Assembly: GCF_016082275.1 (NCBI RefSeq) | Contig: NZ_MOWM01000003.1 | Span: 1 to 64,000 of the forward strand | Reading direction: 5' to 3' | Length of the DNA: 64,000 bases | From: Variovorax sp. E3 | Lineage (GTDB): Bacteria > Pseudomonadota > Gammaproteobacteria > Burkholderiales > Burkholderiaceae_C | Shown: in pieces, positions 33,988 to 43,572 of the stretch | Layout of the letters: each line of letters starts with the position of its first letter | Position numbering within the stretch: the first letter of the stretch is position 1 | Program-made: the position numbers and the translations under genes | The notes under the pieces: model-generated | Told to the model about the DNA's origin: nothing | Databases searched by the model: none | Seen by the model: only the letters and a program-made list of their open reading frames with translations

Positions 33988-35022
33988 TCAACCGCCGTGG
34001 ATGCGGCTGACCAGCGCCTTCGTGAACGCCGCCGTGCCCGCCGTGCCGCCCAGGTCGCCGGTGCGCACCTTGTCGATGTTCAGCGTCTCGTCGATGGCCT
34101 TGCGCAGGCGCGTGCCCAGTTCGGGCAGCTTGACGTGGTCGAGCATCAGCGCGGCGGCCAGCAGCAGCGCGGTCGGGTTGGCGATGCCCTTGCCCGCGAT
34201 GTCGGGCGCGGAGCCGTGCACGGCCTCGAAGATCGCGGCGTCGGTGCCGATGTTGGCGCCGGGCGCCATGCCCAGGCCGCCGACCAGGCCCGCCACCAGG
34301 TCGGACAGGATGTCGCCGAACAGGTTGGTCGTGACCAGCATGTCGAACTGCCACGGGTTGAGCACCAGCTTCATCGCGCAGGCGTCGATGATGACCGTGT
34401 CGAGCTCGAACTTGCCCTTGTACTTCTTCTCGTACAGGTCCAGGCCGGTCTCCAGGAAGATGCCCGTGAGCGCCTTCATGATGTTGGCCTTGTGCACCAG
34501 CGTGACCTTCTTGCGGCCCGTGGCCACGGCCGTGTCGAAGGCGTATTCGAGCAGGCGGCGGCTGCCCTGGCGGGTGTTGATGCCGGTGGCCATGGCCACG
34601 GCATGCGGGTCGCCGTCGATCGGCACGTAGTGCTCGTGGCCGATGTACAGGCCCTCGAGGTTCTCGCGCACGACCACCAGGTCGATCTTGTCGAAGCGCC
34701 CGCCCGGAATGATGGTGAGCGCGGGGCGCAGGTTGGCGTACAGCTGGAACTCTTCGCGCAGCCGCACGTTCGATGAGCGGTAGCCGCCGCCCGACGGCGT
34801 TTCCAGCGGGCCCTTCAGCGCCAGGCGGGTGCGGCGGATGCTGTCCAGCGTGGCCAGGGGCAGCGGGTCGCCGGCGGCCACCACGCCGCCGAGGCCGGCG
34901 ATCTGGCGGTCCCACTCGAAGGGCGCGTTCAGCGCGTCGAGCGCGGCCAGCGTGGCATCGACGATCTCGGGGCCGATGCCATCACCGGGGATCAGGGTTG
35001 CGGGAATGCGGGTGGAGGTCAT
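33988..35022 (-). CDS. NAD-type isocitrate/3-isopropylmalate dehydrogenase family enzyme
   Basis: A 344-aa beta-decarboxylating dehydrogenase. ATLIPGDGIGPEIVDATLAA is the family start. LRPALTIIPGGRFDKIDLVV, VVRENLEGLYIGHEHYV, the metal site region DACAMKLVLNPWQFDMLVTT and NLFGDILSDLVAGLVGGLG follow, and HGSAPDIAGKGIANPTALL is the nucleotide loop. The sequence GLYIGHEH at the substrate loop is closer to NAD-dependent isocitrate dehydrogenases and homoisocitrate-like enzymes than to LeuB. It stands alone, so specificity is inferred. Confidence 0.9.
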   Translation of the reverse strand: MTSTRIPATLIPGDGIGPEIVDATLAALDALNAPFEWDRQIAGLGGVVAAGDPLPLATLDSIRRTRLALKGPLETPSGGGYRSSNVRLREEFQLYANLRPALTIIPGGRFDKIDLVVVRENLEGLYIGHEHYVPIDGDPHAVAMATGINTRQGSRRLLEYAFDTAVATGRKKVTLVHKANIMKALTGIFLETGLDLYEKKYKGKFELDTVIIDACAMKLVLNPWQFDMLVTTNLFGDILSDLVAGLVGGLGMAPGANIGTDAAIFEAVHGSAPDIAGKGIANPTALLLAAALMLDHVKLPELGTRLRKAIDETLNIDKVRTGDLGGTAGTAAFTKALVSRIHGG

Positions 35023-35096
35023 CGGCTGCGTCTCACTTTCTGTATCAGGGGCTGCAGCATACGTCGCGCGCGAGACAGCGCCGGGCGTCCCCGTGC

Positions 35097-35519
35097 TCAA
35101 GGCACTGCTTGCCTGAGGTGTTTGTGGTACGCGAAGGTGCCGATCACCCCCTGCACGTAGAAATAAAGGAAGAGCAGCGAAGTGAACACGTTGCCGCCAC
35201 TGATGCCGCCGCTGCGCATCATCAGAAACTTGGAATAGACGAAGTAGATCAACATCAGCACCGCGCAGACCCGGCTCTTCTTGTAGATGCCGAAGGACAG
35301 CCCCAGGATCACCGCAACGTCCAGCAGTTGCGCAAGACCAAAGCCGAGCAGGCTCGTCCCCGAGACCGCAACCAGGACAAAGATGAGCGTCACCGCCGCC
35401 GACACCAGGCCGGCGCTCCAGGCAAGGCGGATCTTCTTGTGGATGGCGGCGGGCACCGGCGGCGCGACGTCGGGCATCGACACTTCCGCGGTCGGCGGGG
35501 CAAAGCGATCGTCGGACAT
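35097..35519 (-). CDS. Small membrane protein with conserved DUF-like C-terminus
   Basis: A 140-aa protein starting MSDDRFAPPTAEVSMPDVAP, with an acidic N-terminus and about four hydrophobic segments (SAGLVSAAVTLIFVLVAVSG, LLDVAVILGLSFGIY, VCAVLMLIYFVYSKFLMM, SLLFLYFYVQGVIGTFAYH). The pattern is typical of small uncharacterised membrane proteins; function unknown. It reads in the same frame as the preceding gene, but the start ATG at 35519 has GAGGAGGAC-like sequence upstream and the apparent fusion with the upstream transferase is caused by frameshifts. Confidence 0.8.
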   Translation of the reverse strand: MSDDRFAPPTAEVSMPDVAPPVPAAIHKKIRLAWSAGLVSAAVTLIFVLVAVSGTSLLGFGLAQLLDVAVILGLSFGIYKKSRVCAVLMLIYFVYSKFLMMRSGGISGGNVFTSLLFLYFYVQGVIGTFAYHKHLRQAVP

Positions 35520-35551
35520 GGTCCTCTTCCTCCCGGTTTGTGGCCGCGACT

Positions 35552-36185
35552 TTATCGGCCAGGCAGTTCCTCGTCCACCAGCGCCGCGCGGCGACGACGC
35601 GGCCCGGCGCCAGCAGCGCCCCGGCGCGATCACGGCATTCGCGCCGATGCGCACGCCGTCGCCCACCAGCGCGCCGAACTTCTCGCAACCCGTGCCCTGC
35701 AGCGCCCCGCCCTCCCCGCTGCGCACGAAGACCTGCTTGTCCGCCCGCTCGTTGCGGTGGTTGCAGACGATGCTCCCCGCTTCCATGTTGACGCCCGCGC
35801 CCAGCACCGAATCGCCGACGAAGTTGAAGTGCGCGAGCGCCGTGCCCGCGAACACGAAGGACGATTTCAGCTCCACGCCCGGTCCGATGCTGCAGCGCGC
35901 GTCGACCCAGTTGCCGCCGCGCAGGTACGCGCCGGCGGCCACGAAACAGCCCGGCCCCAGGATCAGCGGCCCCTTGAGCACCGCGCCCGGCTCGACCGTG
36001 GCGCTGCGGTGAATGGCCACTTCGCCGTCGATGGCGTAGTCGCCCGCCGGCAGCCCGGCCAGCAGCCGGCGGACGATTTCGGGGGCGCGCGGCGGCAGTT
36101 CCCACGGGAGCAAGTCGGCCCAGGGCGCGAGGGGAGACGCGGCGAATCCCGCGACATGGCTGGCAAGTTCGACGTGGTGCGGCAT
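35552..36185 (-). CDS. LpxA-type hexapeptide-repeat transferase (two missing bases)
   Basis: A left-handed beta-helix protein, 211 aa when rejoined. Hexapeptide-like turns ([69 protein letters not shown]) are followed by [18 protein letters not shown] and [20 protein letters not shown], a layout seen in GlmU-type C-terminal domains. Two single-base losses near 35621 and 35591 break the frame; restoring both gives ALLAPGRVV and VDEELPGR before a TAA at 35552-35554. The acyl donor and acceptor are unknown. Start ATG at 36185 is preferred over an upstream GTG at 36227. Confidence 0.75.
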
Positions 36186-36274
36186 GGGGTCGATGCTGCC
36201 ATCAAACCCCTGGGCGGACGCGGCCACCTAAAATGCCCGGTTCCCCGTCAGCCACTCCGAAAGCGCCCTTCCCG

Positions 36275-38370
36275 ATGTCCGCCCCGCGCAAGCTCTTCGT
36301 CACCACCGCCCTGCCGTACGCCAACGGCAAGTTCCATATCGGCCACATGATGGAATACATCCAGGCCGACATCTGGGTGCGGAACCAGCGAATGAATGGC
36401 GCCGAGGTCAACTTCGTGTGCGCCGACGACGCGCACGGCGCGGCCATCACCATCGCGGCCGACAAGGCCGGCGTGACGCCACAGGCCTTCGTGGCCGAGA
36501 TCGCCGCGGGCCGCAAGCCCTACCTGGACGGCTACTACATCTCCTTCGACAACTGGCACTCGACCGATGCGCCCGAGAACCACCAGCTCGCGCAGGACAT
36601 CTACCGCGACCTGCGCGCCAACGGGCTCATCAGCACCAAGAGCGTCGAGCAGTTCTACGACCCTGAAAAGGGCATGTTCCTGGCCGACCGCTTCATCAAG
36701 GGCGAGTGCCCCAACTGCCACTCGAAGGACCAGTACGGCGACAACTGCGAGGTGTGCGGCGCCGTGTACGCGCCCACCGAGCTGATCAACCCCTACTCGG
36801 CCCTGTCGGGCGCCAAGCCCGAGCTGCGCAGTTCGGATCACTTCTTCTTCAAGCTGTCGGACCCGCGCTGCGAGGCCTACCTGAAGGAGTGGACGGCCGC
36901 CCCCGGCCACGTGCAGAGCGAGGTGCAGAACAAGATCCGCGAATGGCTCTACAAGGACGACGAAGGCAAGGGCGGCCTGGGCGACTGGGACATCAGCCGC
37001 GACGCGCCCTACTTCGGCATCGAGATCCCCGATGCGCCGGGCAAGTACTTCTACGTGTGGCTGGACGCGCCCGTGGGCTACCTGGCGTCGCTGAAGAACC
37101 TGCTGGACAAGCGCTGCATCGAACTGGGCGGCGACGGCATTTCGTACACCGAGTACATGGCCGACCCCGACCTGGAGCAAGTGCACTTCATCGGCAAGGA
37201 CATCATCACCTTCCACACCCTGTTCTGGCCCGCCATGCTGCACTTCAGCGGCCGCAAGCGCCCGACGCGGTGTACGTGCACGGCCACCTCACGGTGAGCG
37301 GCGAGAAGATGAGCAAGAGCCGCGGCACCGGCATCGACCCGCTCAAGTACCTGTCGATCGGGCTGGACCCCGAGTGGCTGCGCTACTACATCGCGGCCAA
37401 GCTCAACGGCCGCAACGAAGACATCGACTTCAACCCCGAGGACTTCGTGGCGCGCGTGAACAGCGACCTCGTGGGCAAGTACATCAACATCGCCAGCCGC
37501 GCGGCGGGCTTCATCGGCAAGCGCTTCGGCGGCCAGCTGGGCGAGGTGTCGGCCGACGGCGACGCGCTGCTGTTCGCGCTGCGCGACGCGGCCGGCCAGA
37601 TCCATTCGCTGTACGACGGGCGCGACTACGCCCGCGCGCTGCGCGAGGTGATGGCGCTGGCCGACAAGGTGAACGAGTACGTCGACCAGAACAAGCCCTG
37701 GGAACTGGCCAAGAAGGAAGGCGCCGAGGCGCGGCTGCACGACGTGTGCACCGTGTGCATCGAGGCCTTCCGCCTGCTCACGCTGTACCTGAAGCCGGTG
37801 CTGCCGGCGCTGGCGCTGAACGTCGAGGCCTTCCTGAAGATCTCGCCGCTGGTCTGGGGCGACGCGGCGCAGCCGCTGCCCGTGGGCCACGCCATCGGCG
37901 ACTACAAGCACCTGATGCAGCGCGCCGACCCCAAGCAGGTCGACAAGCTGTTCGACGCGCCCGAGCCGGCTGCCGCAGCCCCCGCCGCCGCCGAAGCCCA
38001 GGCGCTGCCGGGCGGCGAGGCCATCGCGCCCACCATCACCATCGACGACTTCGCGAAGATCGACCTGCGCATCGCGAAGATCGTGGCCTGCGAGAAGGTC
38101 GAGGGCTCGACCAAGCTGCTGCGCCTGACGCTCGACGCGGGCGAGGGAAAGACGCGCAACGTGTTCAGCGGCATCGCCTCGGCCTACCAGCCCGAGCAGC
38201 TCGTGGGCAAGCTCACGGTGCTGGTCGCCAACCTCGCGCCGCGCAAGATGAAGTTCGGCGTCAGCGAAGGCATGGTGCTGGCCGCGAGCCACGGCGACGA
38301 AAAGGCCCACCCCGGCATCCACGTGCTGGAACCGTGGCCGGGCGCGACGCCGGGCATGCGCGTTCGCTGA
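36275..38370 (+). CDS. metG: Methionyl-tRNA synthetase (one-base frameshift)
   Basis: Charges tRNA-Met with methionine. The 698-aa rejoined protein has HIGH-like [20 protein letters not shown], a zinc knuckle (CPNCHS ... CEVCG), [11 protein letters not shown], the KMSKS motif in [11 protein letters not shown], and a C-terminal dimerisation/tRNA-binding domain ([20 protein letters not shown]). One G missing near 37259 breaks the frame at [13 protein letters not shown], just before KMSKS. An essential gene cannot be a pseudogene if it is the only copy, which supports a sequencing error. Confidence 0.95.
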
Positions 38371-38393
38371 TCCACCACGCCAAGGACTGCACC

Positions 38394-38603
38394 ATGACGA
38401 CCACGCTGCTGCATCGCGCCCTTCTGCTGGTGTTGCTCTCGGCCCTGCTGAGCGGCTGTGCGGTGGTGGCGGTGGCCGACACCGCTGTCAGCGTGGGTGT
38501 GGGCGCGGTGGGGCTGGCGGCCGATGCGGCCATCGGCACCGCGCGCATCGCCGGCAAGGCCGTGGGCGCGACGGCCGACGCGGTGATTCCCGACAGCAAA
38601 TAA
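38394..38603 (+). CDS. Small lipoprotein, 69 aa
   Basis: The predicted product starts MTTTLLHRALLLVLLSALLS with the lipobox LLSGC at about residues 18-22, then a Gly/Ala/Val-rich tail (VGVGAVGLAADAAIGTARIA). Such small lipoproteins are common in this group and usually unnamed. It lies 23 bp after metG and may be co-transcribed with it, but no function can be given. Confidence 0.75.
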   Translation: MTTTLLHRALLLVLLSALLSGCAVVAVADTAVSVGVGAVGLAADAAIGTARIAGKAVGATADAVIPDSK

Positions 38604-38625
38604 ATAAAAAGCGCGGGAGACGGCT

Positions 38626-40355
38626 TCAGTCCGCCAGGCCCAACCGGGCCACGTGCGGCGGCGTGTGCGGCGCCTTTTTTTCCGCACGAAGGACGAGCGC
38701 AGCGCGGCATGCGGCTCGGCCGGGTCGAAGAAATTGCGGCGCATGTGGGCCAGCTCCTCGTCGCGGTACTGCTGCAGCGGCTTGACGGCCTCGTGCGCGG
38801 CGCGCGTCGCCTTCTTCTTCGCGATGCGCGCGGCCAGGTCCGGCGATGCTGCCAGTTGCATCGCCAGCCGCAACACCTCGTCTCCCAGCTCCTCGGGCGC
38901 GGCCTGCAGCACGCGCTGCGCCATGCCGAGCGCGACCGCGCGCTTCGCGCTCACCGGCAGCGCCGCTTGCGTGAGCCTTTGCGCCTCGGCTTCGCCCACG
39001 CGGCGCGGCAGCGTGTAGGTCCAGTATTCGGAGCCGTACAGGCCCATCAGCGTGTAGTGCGGGTTGAGCACCGCGCCGTCGCGGCACCACACTTCGTCGG
39101 CCGCCAGCGCGAGCATCACGCCGCCCGCTGCCGCGTTGCCGCCCAGCGCCGACACCGTGAGCCGGTCGGTGGTGGTGAGCACCGCGTGGACGAGGTCGTT
39201 CATGGCGTTGATGTTGGCCCACGATTCCTCGGCCGGGCTCGCGGCCGCCTCGATCACGTTAAGGTGGATGCCGTTCGAGAAGAAGTCGCGCACGCCGCCC
39301 AGCACCAGCACCGAGGTCGGCCGCGTGCAGGCGAAGCGGTAGGCCTCCAGCAGGCGGCGGCACTGCACGGTGCTCATCGCGCCGCCGGGGAAAGAGAAGT
39401 TCAGCACGCCCACGCCGCCGGTGCCGCCAGTCCCGCCGTGCTCGCTGTAGCGGATGTCGGTCCAGGTGCGCCGGCCGGCCGGCAGTTGCAGCGGCACGGG
39501 CACCTCGGGCACCCCGGGCGGCAGCAGCGCGCCGAGCGCCTGGGCGGCCGGCAGCTTGTAGCTGGGCTGGCCCGAGCCGGGCGCGCGCCAGGGCCGCAAC
39601 TGCGGGATCCACACCGCGCCGTCGACCGTGGCGCGGCAGATGGCGCCGGCGCGCGTGGCGATCAGTTCGCCGGGCGCGCCGCGCAGTTCGTCCTCGGGAT
39701 GGCCGCCGTGCAAATACCACTGCGCGCCGAGCAGGTCGCCCAGCACGCCGGGCTGCGAATCGGCGGCGCGCAACTGGCGCAGCACCGACGCGGTCGTGTC
39801 CGCCTGCCAGTCGATGCGCCGCTGGGCCTGCTTCATGAACGGGCGCCAGCCGGCGGCGAGGTCTTCGGACTTCTGCCGCTGCGGCCTGTGCCTGCCCGAG
39901 GCGAAGCGCTCCACCGCGAGCAGCACCGCGTCGACGGCGGCGTCGGCCACCTCGCCCCGGTAGAGATCGCTCTTGCCCGCCAGCGCCGGCACCTTGAGCG
40001 GCGACCACGCCCAGACGTCGCCCGCGTCCATCTCGGCCACGGCCTCGAGCACCGTGACGCCCCAGCTTTCAGTGCCGCCCTGCAGCGTCCAGTCGAGCGA
40101 CGAAGGGCCACGGTCGCCCGGCGGTCCGGGGTGCACGATCAGGCAGGTGTGGGCGCGCCAGACATCCTCGGGGATCGCGGTGGTGAGCATGGGCGCCACG
40201 ATCAGCCCGGGTGCGTGCCGCCGCACGGCCTCGCGCAACGCGTCGTCATTGCCGAGGGCCAGCTCCACGCCGACCGTGTGGCCACGGTCCTGGAGTTCGG
40301 CGAGAACCCGTTGCGTCAGGCTGTTGAACGCGCTTGCGACAAGCAGGATGTGCAT
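38626..40355 (-). CDS. hypX: HypX/HoxX hydrogenase maturation protein (one-base frameshift near C-terminus)
   Basis: HypX makes the CO ligand for the active site of oxygen-tolerant [NiFe] hydrogenases from formyl-tetrahydrofolate. The 576-aa protein has an N-terminal formyltransferase-like domain (MHILLVASAFNSLTQRVLAE, LIVHPGPPGDRGPSSLDWTL) and a C-terminal crotonase-like domain (VLVLGGVRDFFSNGIHLNVI, LGGNAAAGGVMLALAADEVW). One A missing in an A run near 38680 alters the last residues; the corrected end is KKAPHTPPHVARLGLAD. No hydrogenase genes are in the window. The ATG at 40355 fits the family start. Confidence 0.88.
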
Positions 40356-40385
40356 CGGACGCCCTCGGTAATGGTGGTGTCTAAA

Positions 40386-40409
40386 TGTCAATTAGTGTCA
40401 AAAATGTAT
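40386..40409. promoter_or_regulatory. Direct TGTCA repeats upstream of hypX
   Basis: TGTCA occurs at 40386-40390 and 40396-40400, ten bases apart, followed by TGTAT at 40405. The AT-rich stretch is between hypX and the divergent GAF gene. Repeats on one helical face are typical of sites for OmpR/PhoB-type regulators, though the PhoB spacing is eleven. This is a weak, pattern-only call. Confidence 0.3.
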
Positions 40410-40511
40410 CTGGATCCTTTGTTCCGGATAAGTCGGGCAAAAGTTCGCATCGGGAGAAATCCCCTGTTGCCGCGCGGCGTTGGGGGGTGCCGCTTCGTCA
40501 ATACTCGTTGC

Positions 40512-41024
40512 ATGCGCAATTCACCCCAGCGGCTGGCCCTGCTGCGCCGCCTCGCCCTTCTGGACACGTCGCCGCAGCGTGTGTTCGACGACCTCACGCG
40601 GACCCTCTCGCACAGCTTCGGCGTGCCGGTGTCGATGGTGAATCTGCTCGACGAGCAGCGCGACTGGTTCCTGTCCTGCGTCGGCCTGCCCATGACCGAA
40701 TCGCCCGCTGCGACCTCGTTCTGCGAAGTCTTCTTTCGCACCGACGAAGACTTCCTGGTGGCGGAAGACGCGGCGCTGCACCCCGCCTTCGCGGACCACC
40801 CGCTGGTGAAGGGCCCGCCGCATGTGCGCTTCTACGCCGCGAGCCGGCTGGTGCTGAACGGGCAGACGGTCGGCACGCTGTGCGCCTACGACTTCGCGCC
40901 CCGGCGGTTGCCGCCAGGCAAGCTCGACGAGCTGCGCATGCTGGCCGCCGCGGCCATGGACCTGCTGCAGCGGCGCTTCGACGAACAGGCCGCGCAAGAC
41001 AGCGGCGACCCGGCGCGCCGATAG
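40512..41024 (+). CDS. GAF-domain protein
   Basis: A 170-aa protein that is essentially one GAF domain (LLRRLALLDTSPQRVFDDLT, GVPVSMVNLLDEQRDWFLSC, FYAASRLVLNGQTVGTLCAYD). No kinase, cyclase or HTH domain is attached, so it is probably a sensory or redox adaptor whose ligand is unknown. Cysteines in FLSCVGLP, TSFCEVFF and TLCAYD are present. It diverges from hypX and is followed by the SulP gene after 36 bp. Confidence 0.85.
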   Translation: MRNSPQRLALLRRLALLDTSPQRVFDDLTRTLSHSFGVPVSMVNLLDEQRDWFLSCVGLPMTESPAATSFCEVFFRTDEDFLVAEDAALHPAFADHPLVKGPPHVRFYAASRLVLNGQTVGTLCAYDFAPRRLPPGKLDELRMLAAAAMDLLQRRFDEQAAQDSGDPARR

Positions 41025-41060
41025 CCCCGCGCCGCGGGGGCGGTGGACAATGCACGGCCC

Positions 41061-42740
41061 ATGCATTTGCCGTCGAACCTCACCCGCTTCCGTCCCCGCC
41101 TGATGGAGGCCCTTGCGGGCTACGACCGCGAACGTTTCTTCAAGGACCTGGGCGCGGGCGCGATGGTCGGCATCGTGGCGCTGCCGCTGGCCATGGCCTT
41201 CGCCATCGCGTCGGGGCTCAGGCCCGAGGCCGGCATCTGGACGGCGATCGTCGCGGGCTTCCTGATCTCGCTGCTGGGCGGCTCGGCGGTGCAGGTCGGC
41301 GGGCCGGCGGCCGTGTTCATCGTGATCGCCTACGGCATCGTCGAGCGCTATGGCGTGGCCAACCTGCTGATCTCCACGGCCTGTGCGGGCGTGCTGCTGT
41401 TCATGGCGGGACTGTTCGGGCTGGGGCGGCTGGTGCGCTTCGTGCCGATGTCGATCGTGGTGGGCTTCACCACCGGCATCGCGGTGCTGATCCTGTTGTC
41501 GCAGCTGAAAGACCTGCTGGGCCTGGCGGTCGCGAAGATGCCGGCCGACGCGTTCTTGCAGCTGCACGCGATGGCGCTGCGGATCGACACCTTCAACCCG
41601 TACGCGTTCGTGCTCGGCGTTGCATGCGTGGCCGGCCTGCTGCTGTGGCCGCGGCTGCTGCGCGCCGAGTCGAGAGTCGGCGCCGCGGTGCTGCGCGTCG
41701 GCGGGCGCGTGGCGCGCACGCGGGCCGTGCAGATGGCCGCGCGCACGCCGGGCCCCGTCGTCGCGCTGGTCACGCTCACGCTGTTGTCGTGGAGCCTGGC
41801 GTTGCCGGTCGAGACCATCGGCACGCGCTTCGGCGGTTTTTCCGAAGGCGGGCCGGCCTTCGCGCTGCCCGACTTTTCCTGGGAAACGGTGAAGCAGCTC
41901 GTGGCCCCGACGCTGACCCTCGCGCTGCTCGGCGCCATCGAGTCGCTGCTGTGCGCGCGCGTGTCGGACCAGGTCAGCGGACAGCCCCGGCACGACCCGA
42001 ACCAGGAGCTGATGGCGCAGGGCATCGCGAACGTGGTCGTGCCCTTCTTCGGCGGCATGCCGGCCGCGGGCACCATCGCGCGCACGGTCGCCAACATCCG
42101 CTCGGGCGGCACCTCGCCCATCGCGGGCATCGTGCATGCGCTGACGCTGTTGCTCGTGGTGCTGCTGGCCGCGCCGCTCGCACGCCACGTGCCGCTCGCG
42201 GTGCTGGCGGGCATTCTGGTGTTCGTGGCGCTGAACATGGGCGAGTGGCGCGAGTTCATGCCCACCCAACTGCGGCAGCTGGGCCGCCATTACCGGCTGC
42301 TGATGCTCGGCACTTTCTTCCTCACCGTGGTGTTCGACCTGACGGTGGCGATGCAGGCGGGCCTCGTGCTAGCCTGCGTGCTGTTCCTGCGGCGCATGAG
42401 CGGCCTGTTCAGCCTGGAGCTGGTGACGCTGCAGCCGCCGGTGCTGACGTACCGCATCTACGGCGCGTTGTTCTTCGGCGCGGCGGCCAAGCTCGACGAG
42501 GCGGTGAACGCCGCCGAGCGCGCGCCGCGCGGCATGACGGTGGTGCTCGACGCCACGCACCTGATCTACCTGGACGCCGCCGGCATCGACGCGCTGCGGC
42601 AATTGCACCGCGCGGTGCTGGCGCGCGGCGGGCTGCTGCGCGTGGAGTCGCTGCAACCGCAGCCGCGCGAACTGATCGAGCGCTCGGGCTTTGCGGAGGA
42701 ACTGGCGGCGGGCCGGTCCGACGCGGGGTACGGCGCCTGA
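41061..42740 (+). CDS. SulP-family anion transporter with C-terminal STAS domain
   Basis: A 559-aa inner-membrane transporter of sulfate/bicarbonate/other anions. The signature ALPLAMAFAIASGLRPEAGI and SLLGGSAVQVGGPAAVFIVI in the first half, GIANVVVPFFGGMPAAGTIART in the core and ILVFVALNMGEWREF are present. The last 110 residues form the STAS domain (MTVVLDATHLIYLDAAGIDAL). The GTG 18 bp upstream is an alternative start. Substrate cannot be deduced; no carbonic anhydrase or sulfate gene is adjacent. Confidence 0.93.
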   Translation: MHLPSNLTRFRPRLMEALAGYDRERFFKDLGAGAMVGIVALPLAMAFAIASGLRPEAGIWTAIVAGFLISLLGGSAVQVGGPAAVFIVIAYGIVERYGVANLLISTACAGVLLFMAGLFGLGRLVRFVPMSIVVGFTTGIAVLILLSQLKDLLGLAVAKMPADAFLQLHAMALRIDTFNPYAFVLGVACVAGLLLWPRLLRAESRVGAAVLRVGGRVARTRAVQMAARTPGPVVALVTLTLLSWSLALPVETIGTRFGGFSEGGPAFALPDFSWETVKQLVAPTLTLALLGAIESLLCARVSDQVSGQPRHDPNQELMAQGIANVVVPFFGGMPAAGTIARTVANIRSGGTSPIAGIVHALTLLLVVLLAAPLARHVPLAVLAGILVFVALNMGEWREFMPTQLRQLGRHYRLLMLGTFFLTVVFDLTVAMQAGLVLACVLFLRRMSGLFSLELVTLQPPVLTYRIYGALFFGAAAKLDEAVNAAERAPRGMTVVLDATHLIYLDAAGIDALRQLHRAVLARGGLLRVESLQPQPRELIERSGFAEELAAGRSDAGYGA

Positions 42741-42743
42741 AGA

Positions 42744-43250
42744 CTACGGCGCCTCGGTGCCCCGGTCGGGCGACGAGCCGCTGCGCACCACGCGCTGGTC
42801 GTCGTTCAGCGTGGCGGTGAACACCATCGACGAATTCGGCGGCTGCACCCAGCGCCACTCCCATTCGGTCTCGCGCTTGAGCGCATAGGGCGTGACCTTG
42901 GCGGGCTTGCCAAGCAGCTTGCGCAGGTCTTCCATCATCATGCCGGGCTGCACCCTGGCGAAGTTCTCGGGCGTCAGCACCTGGCGCAGCGCGCTCATCT
43001 TGCCGTCCGCGCCGATGGTGATCATGTAGTTCTTCTGGCCCGCCGGCTGGCGGTTGTATTCGAAGATGCGCCCCCGGGCCGGGGCGTCCCAGATGTTCTC
43101 GGGCTCGCCGAAACGGGCGCGCACGTCGGCCTCGGTGGAGACGCCTTCCTCGAGCTCGCTGATGTTCTTCGTATCGCAGCCCGCGAGCCCCAACAGGGTC
43201 GCCAGCAACACCGTTGCCATGCCGATCTGCCACCCTTGCCGATGCTTCAT
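42744..43250 (-). CDS. BamE/SmpA-like outer-membrane lipoprotein
   Basis: A 168-aa lipoprotein: signal MKHRQGWQIGMATVLLATLL, lipobox GLAGC, then a BamE-like fold with duplicated elements (EEGVSTEADVRARFGEPENI and FARVQPGMMMEDLRKLLGKP), each a small helix followed by a loop. BamE belongs to the outer-membrane protein assembly complex; this protein is a paralogue-like relative, so its own role is unknown. It converges with SulP and diverges from the DUF3460 gene. Confidence 0.8.
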   Translation of the reverse strand: MKHRQGWQIGMATVLLATLLGLAGCDTKNISELEEGVSTEADVRARFGEPENIWDAPARGRIFEYNRQPAGQKNYMITIGADGKMSALRQVLTPENFARVQPGMMMEDLRKLLGKPAKVTPYALKRETEWEWRWVQPPNSSMVFTATLNDDQRVVRSGSSPDRGTEAP

Positions 43251-43289
43251 GCCGTCCCCGGTAAAATTCGCGCCATAAAGGTCCAGTCT

Positions 43290-43496
43290 ATGTCCATCTT
43301 CCGCCGCCCCCACTACTCTTCAGAGATCACCAACTTCATCGAGGAGATGAAGGAAAAGAAGCCGACGCTGGAAGCCGAACAGCGCGCCGGCCGCGCCCTC
43401 CTCTGGGACAAGCACCTCGACCGCAGCCTGCTCGAGGAATACAGCGAAGCCCGCATCCCGATGCAGCCCTACGTCTACCAGACGCAATCCAAGTAA
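43290..43496 (+). CDS. DUF3460 small protein
   Basis: A 68-aa conserved betaproteobacterial protein, MSIFRRPHYSSEITNFIEEM, LEAEQRAGRALLWDKHLDRS, PMQPYVYQTQSK, which matches DUF3460. Function is unknown. It is highly charged and helical, with no signal peptide. It sits directly upstream of scpA, a frequent position for this family in the group. Confidence 0.85.
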   Translation: MSIFRRPHYSSEITNFIEEMKEKKPTLEAEQRAGRALLWDKHLDRSLLEEYSEARIPMQPYVYQTQSK

Positions 43497-43542
43497 TTTC
43501 GTTGATGCCGAATTGGCAGCACACGCCCGTCCGCATTGCGCC

Positions 43543-43567
43543 GGTCGCTATTAAAAGCATAGCGACC
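43543..43567. promoter_or_regulatory. 9-bp perfect hairpin just upstream of scpA
   Basis: GGTCGCTAT-TAAAAGC-ATAGCGACC forms a perfect 9-bp stem with a 7-nt loop ending 5 nt before the scpA ATG, where a ribosome site would be expected. I see no Shine-Dalgarno motif there. Similar short GCTATN-type palindromes are common in Comamonadaceae intergenic DNA. It could control translation of scpA or be a REP-type insertion. Confidence 0.5.
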
Positions 43568-43572
43568 TGCCA

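Noticed and set aside
35097..36227. A single fused protein: hexapeptide transferase plus membrane protein
   Set aside because: The fusion arises because two lost bases near 35621 and 35591 remove the transferase stop. Restoring them gives a normal transferase ending and a separate start at 35519.
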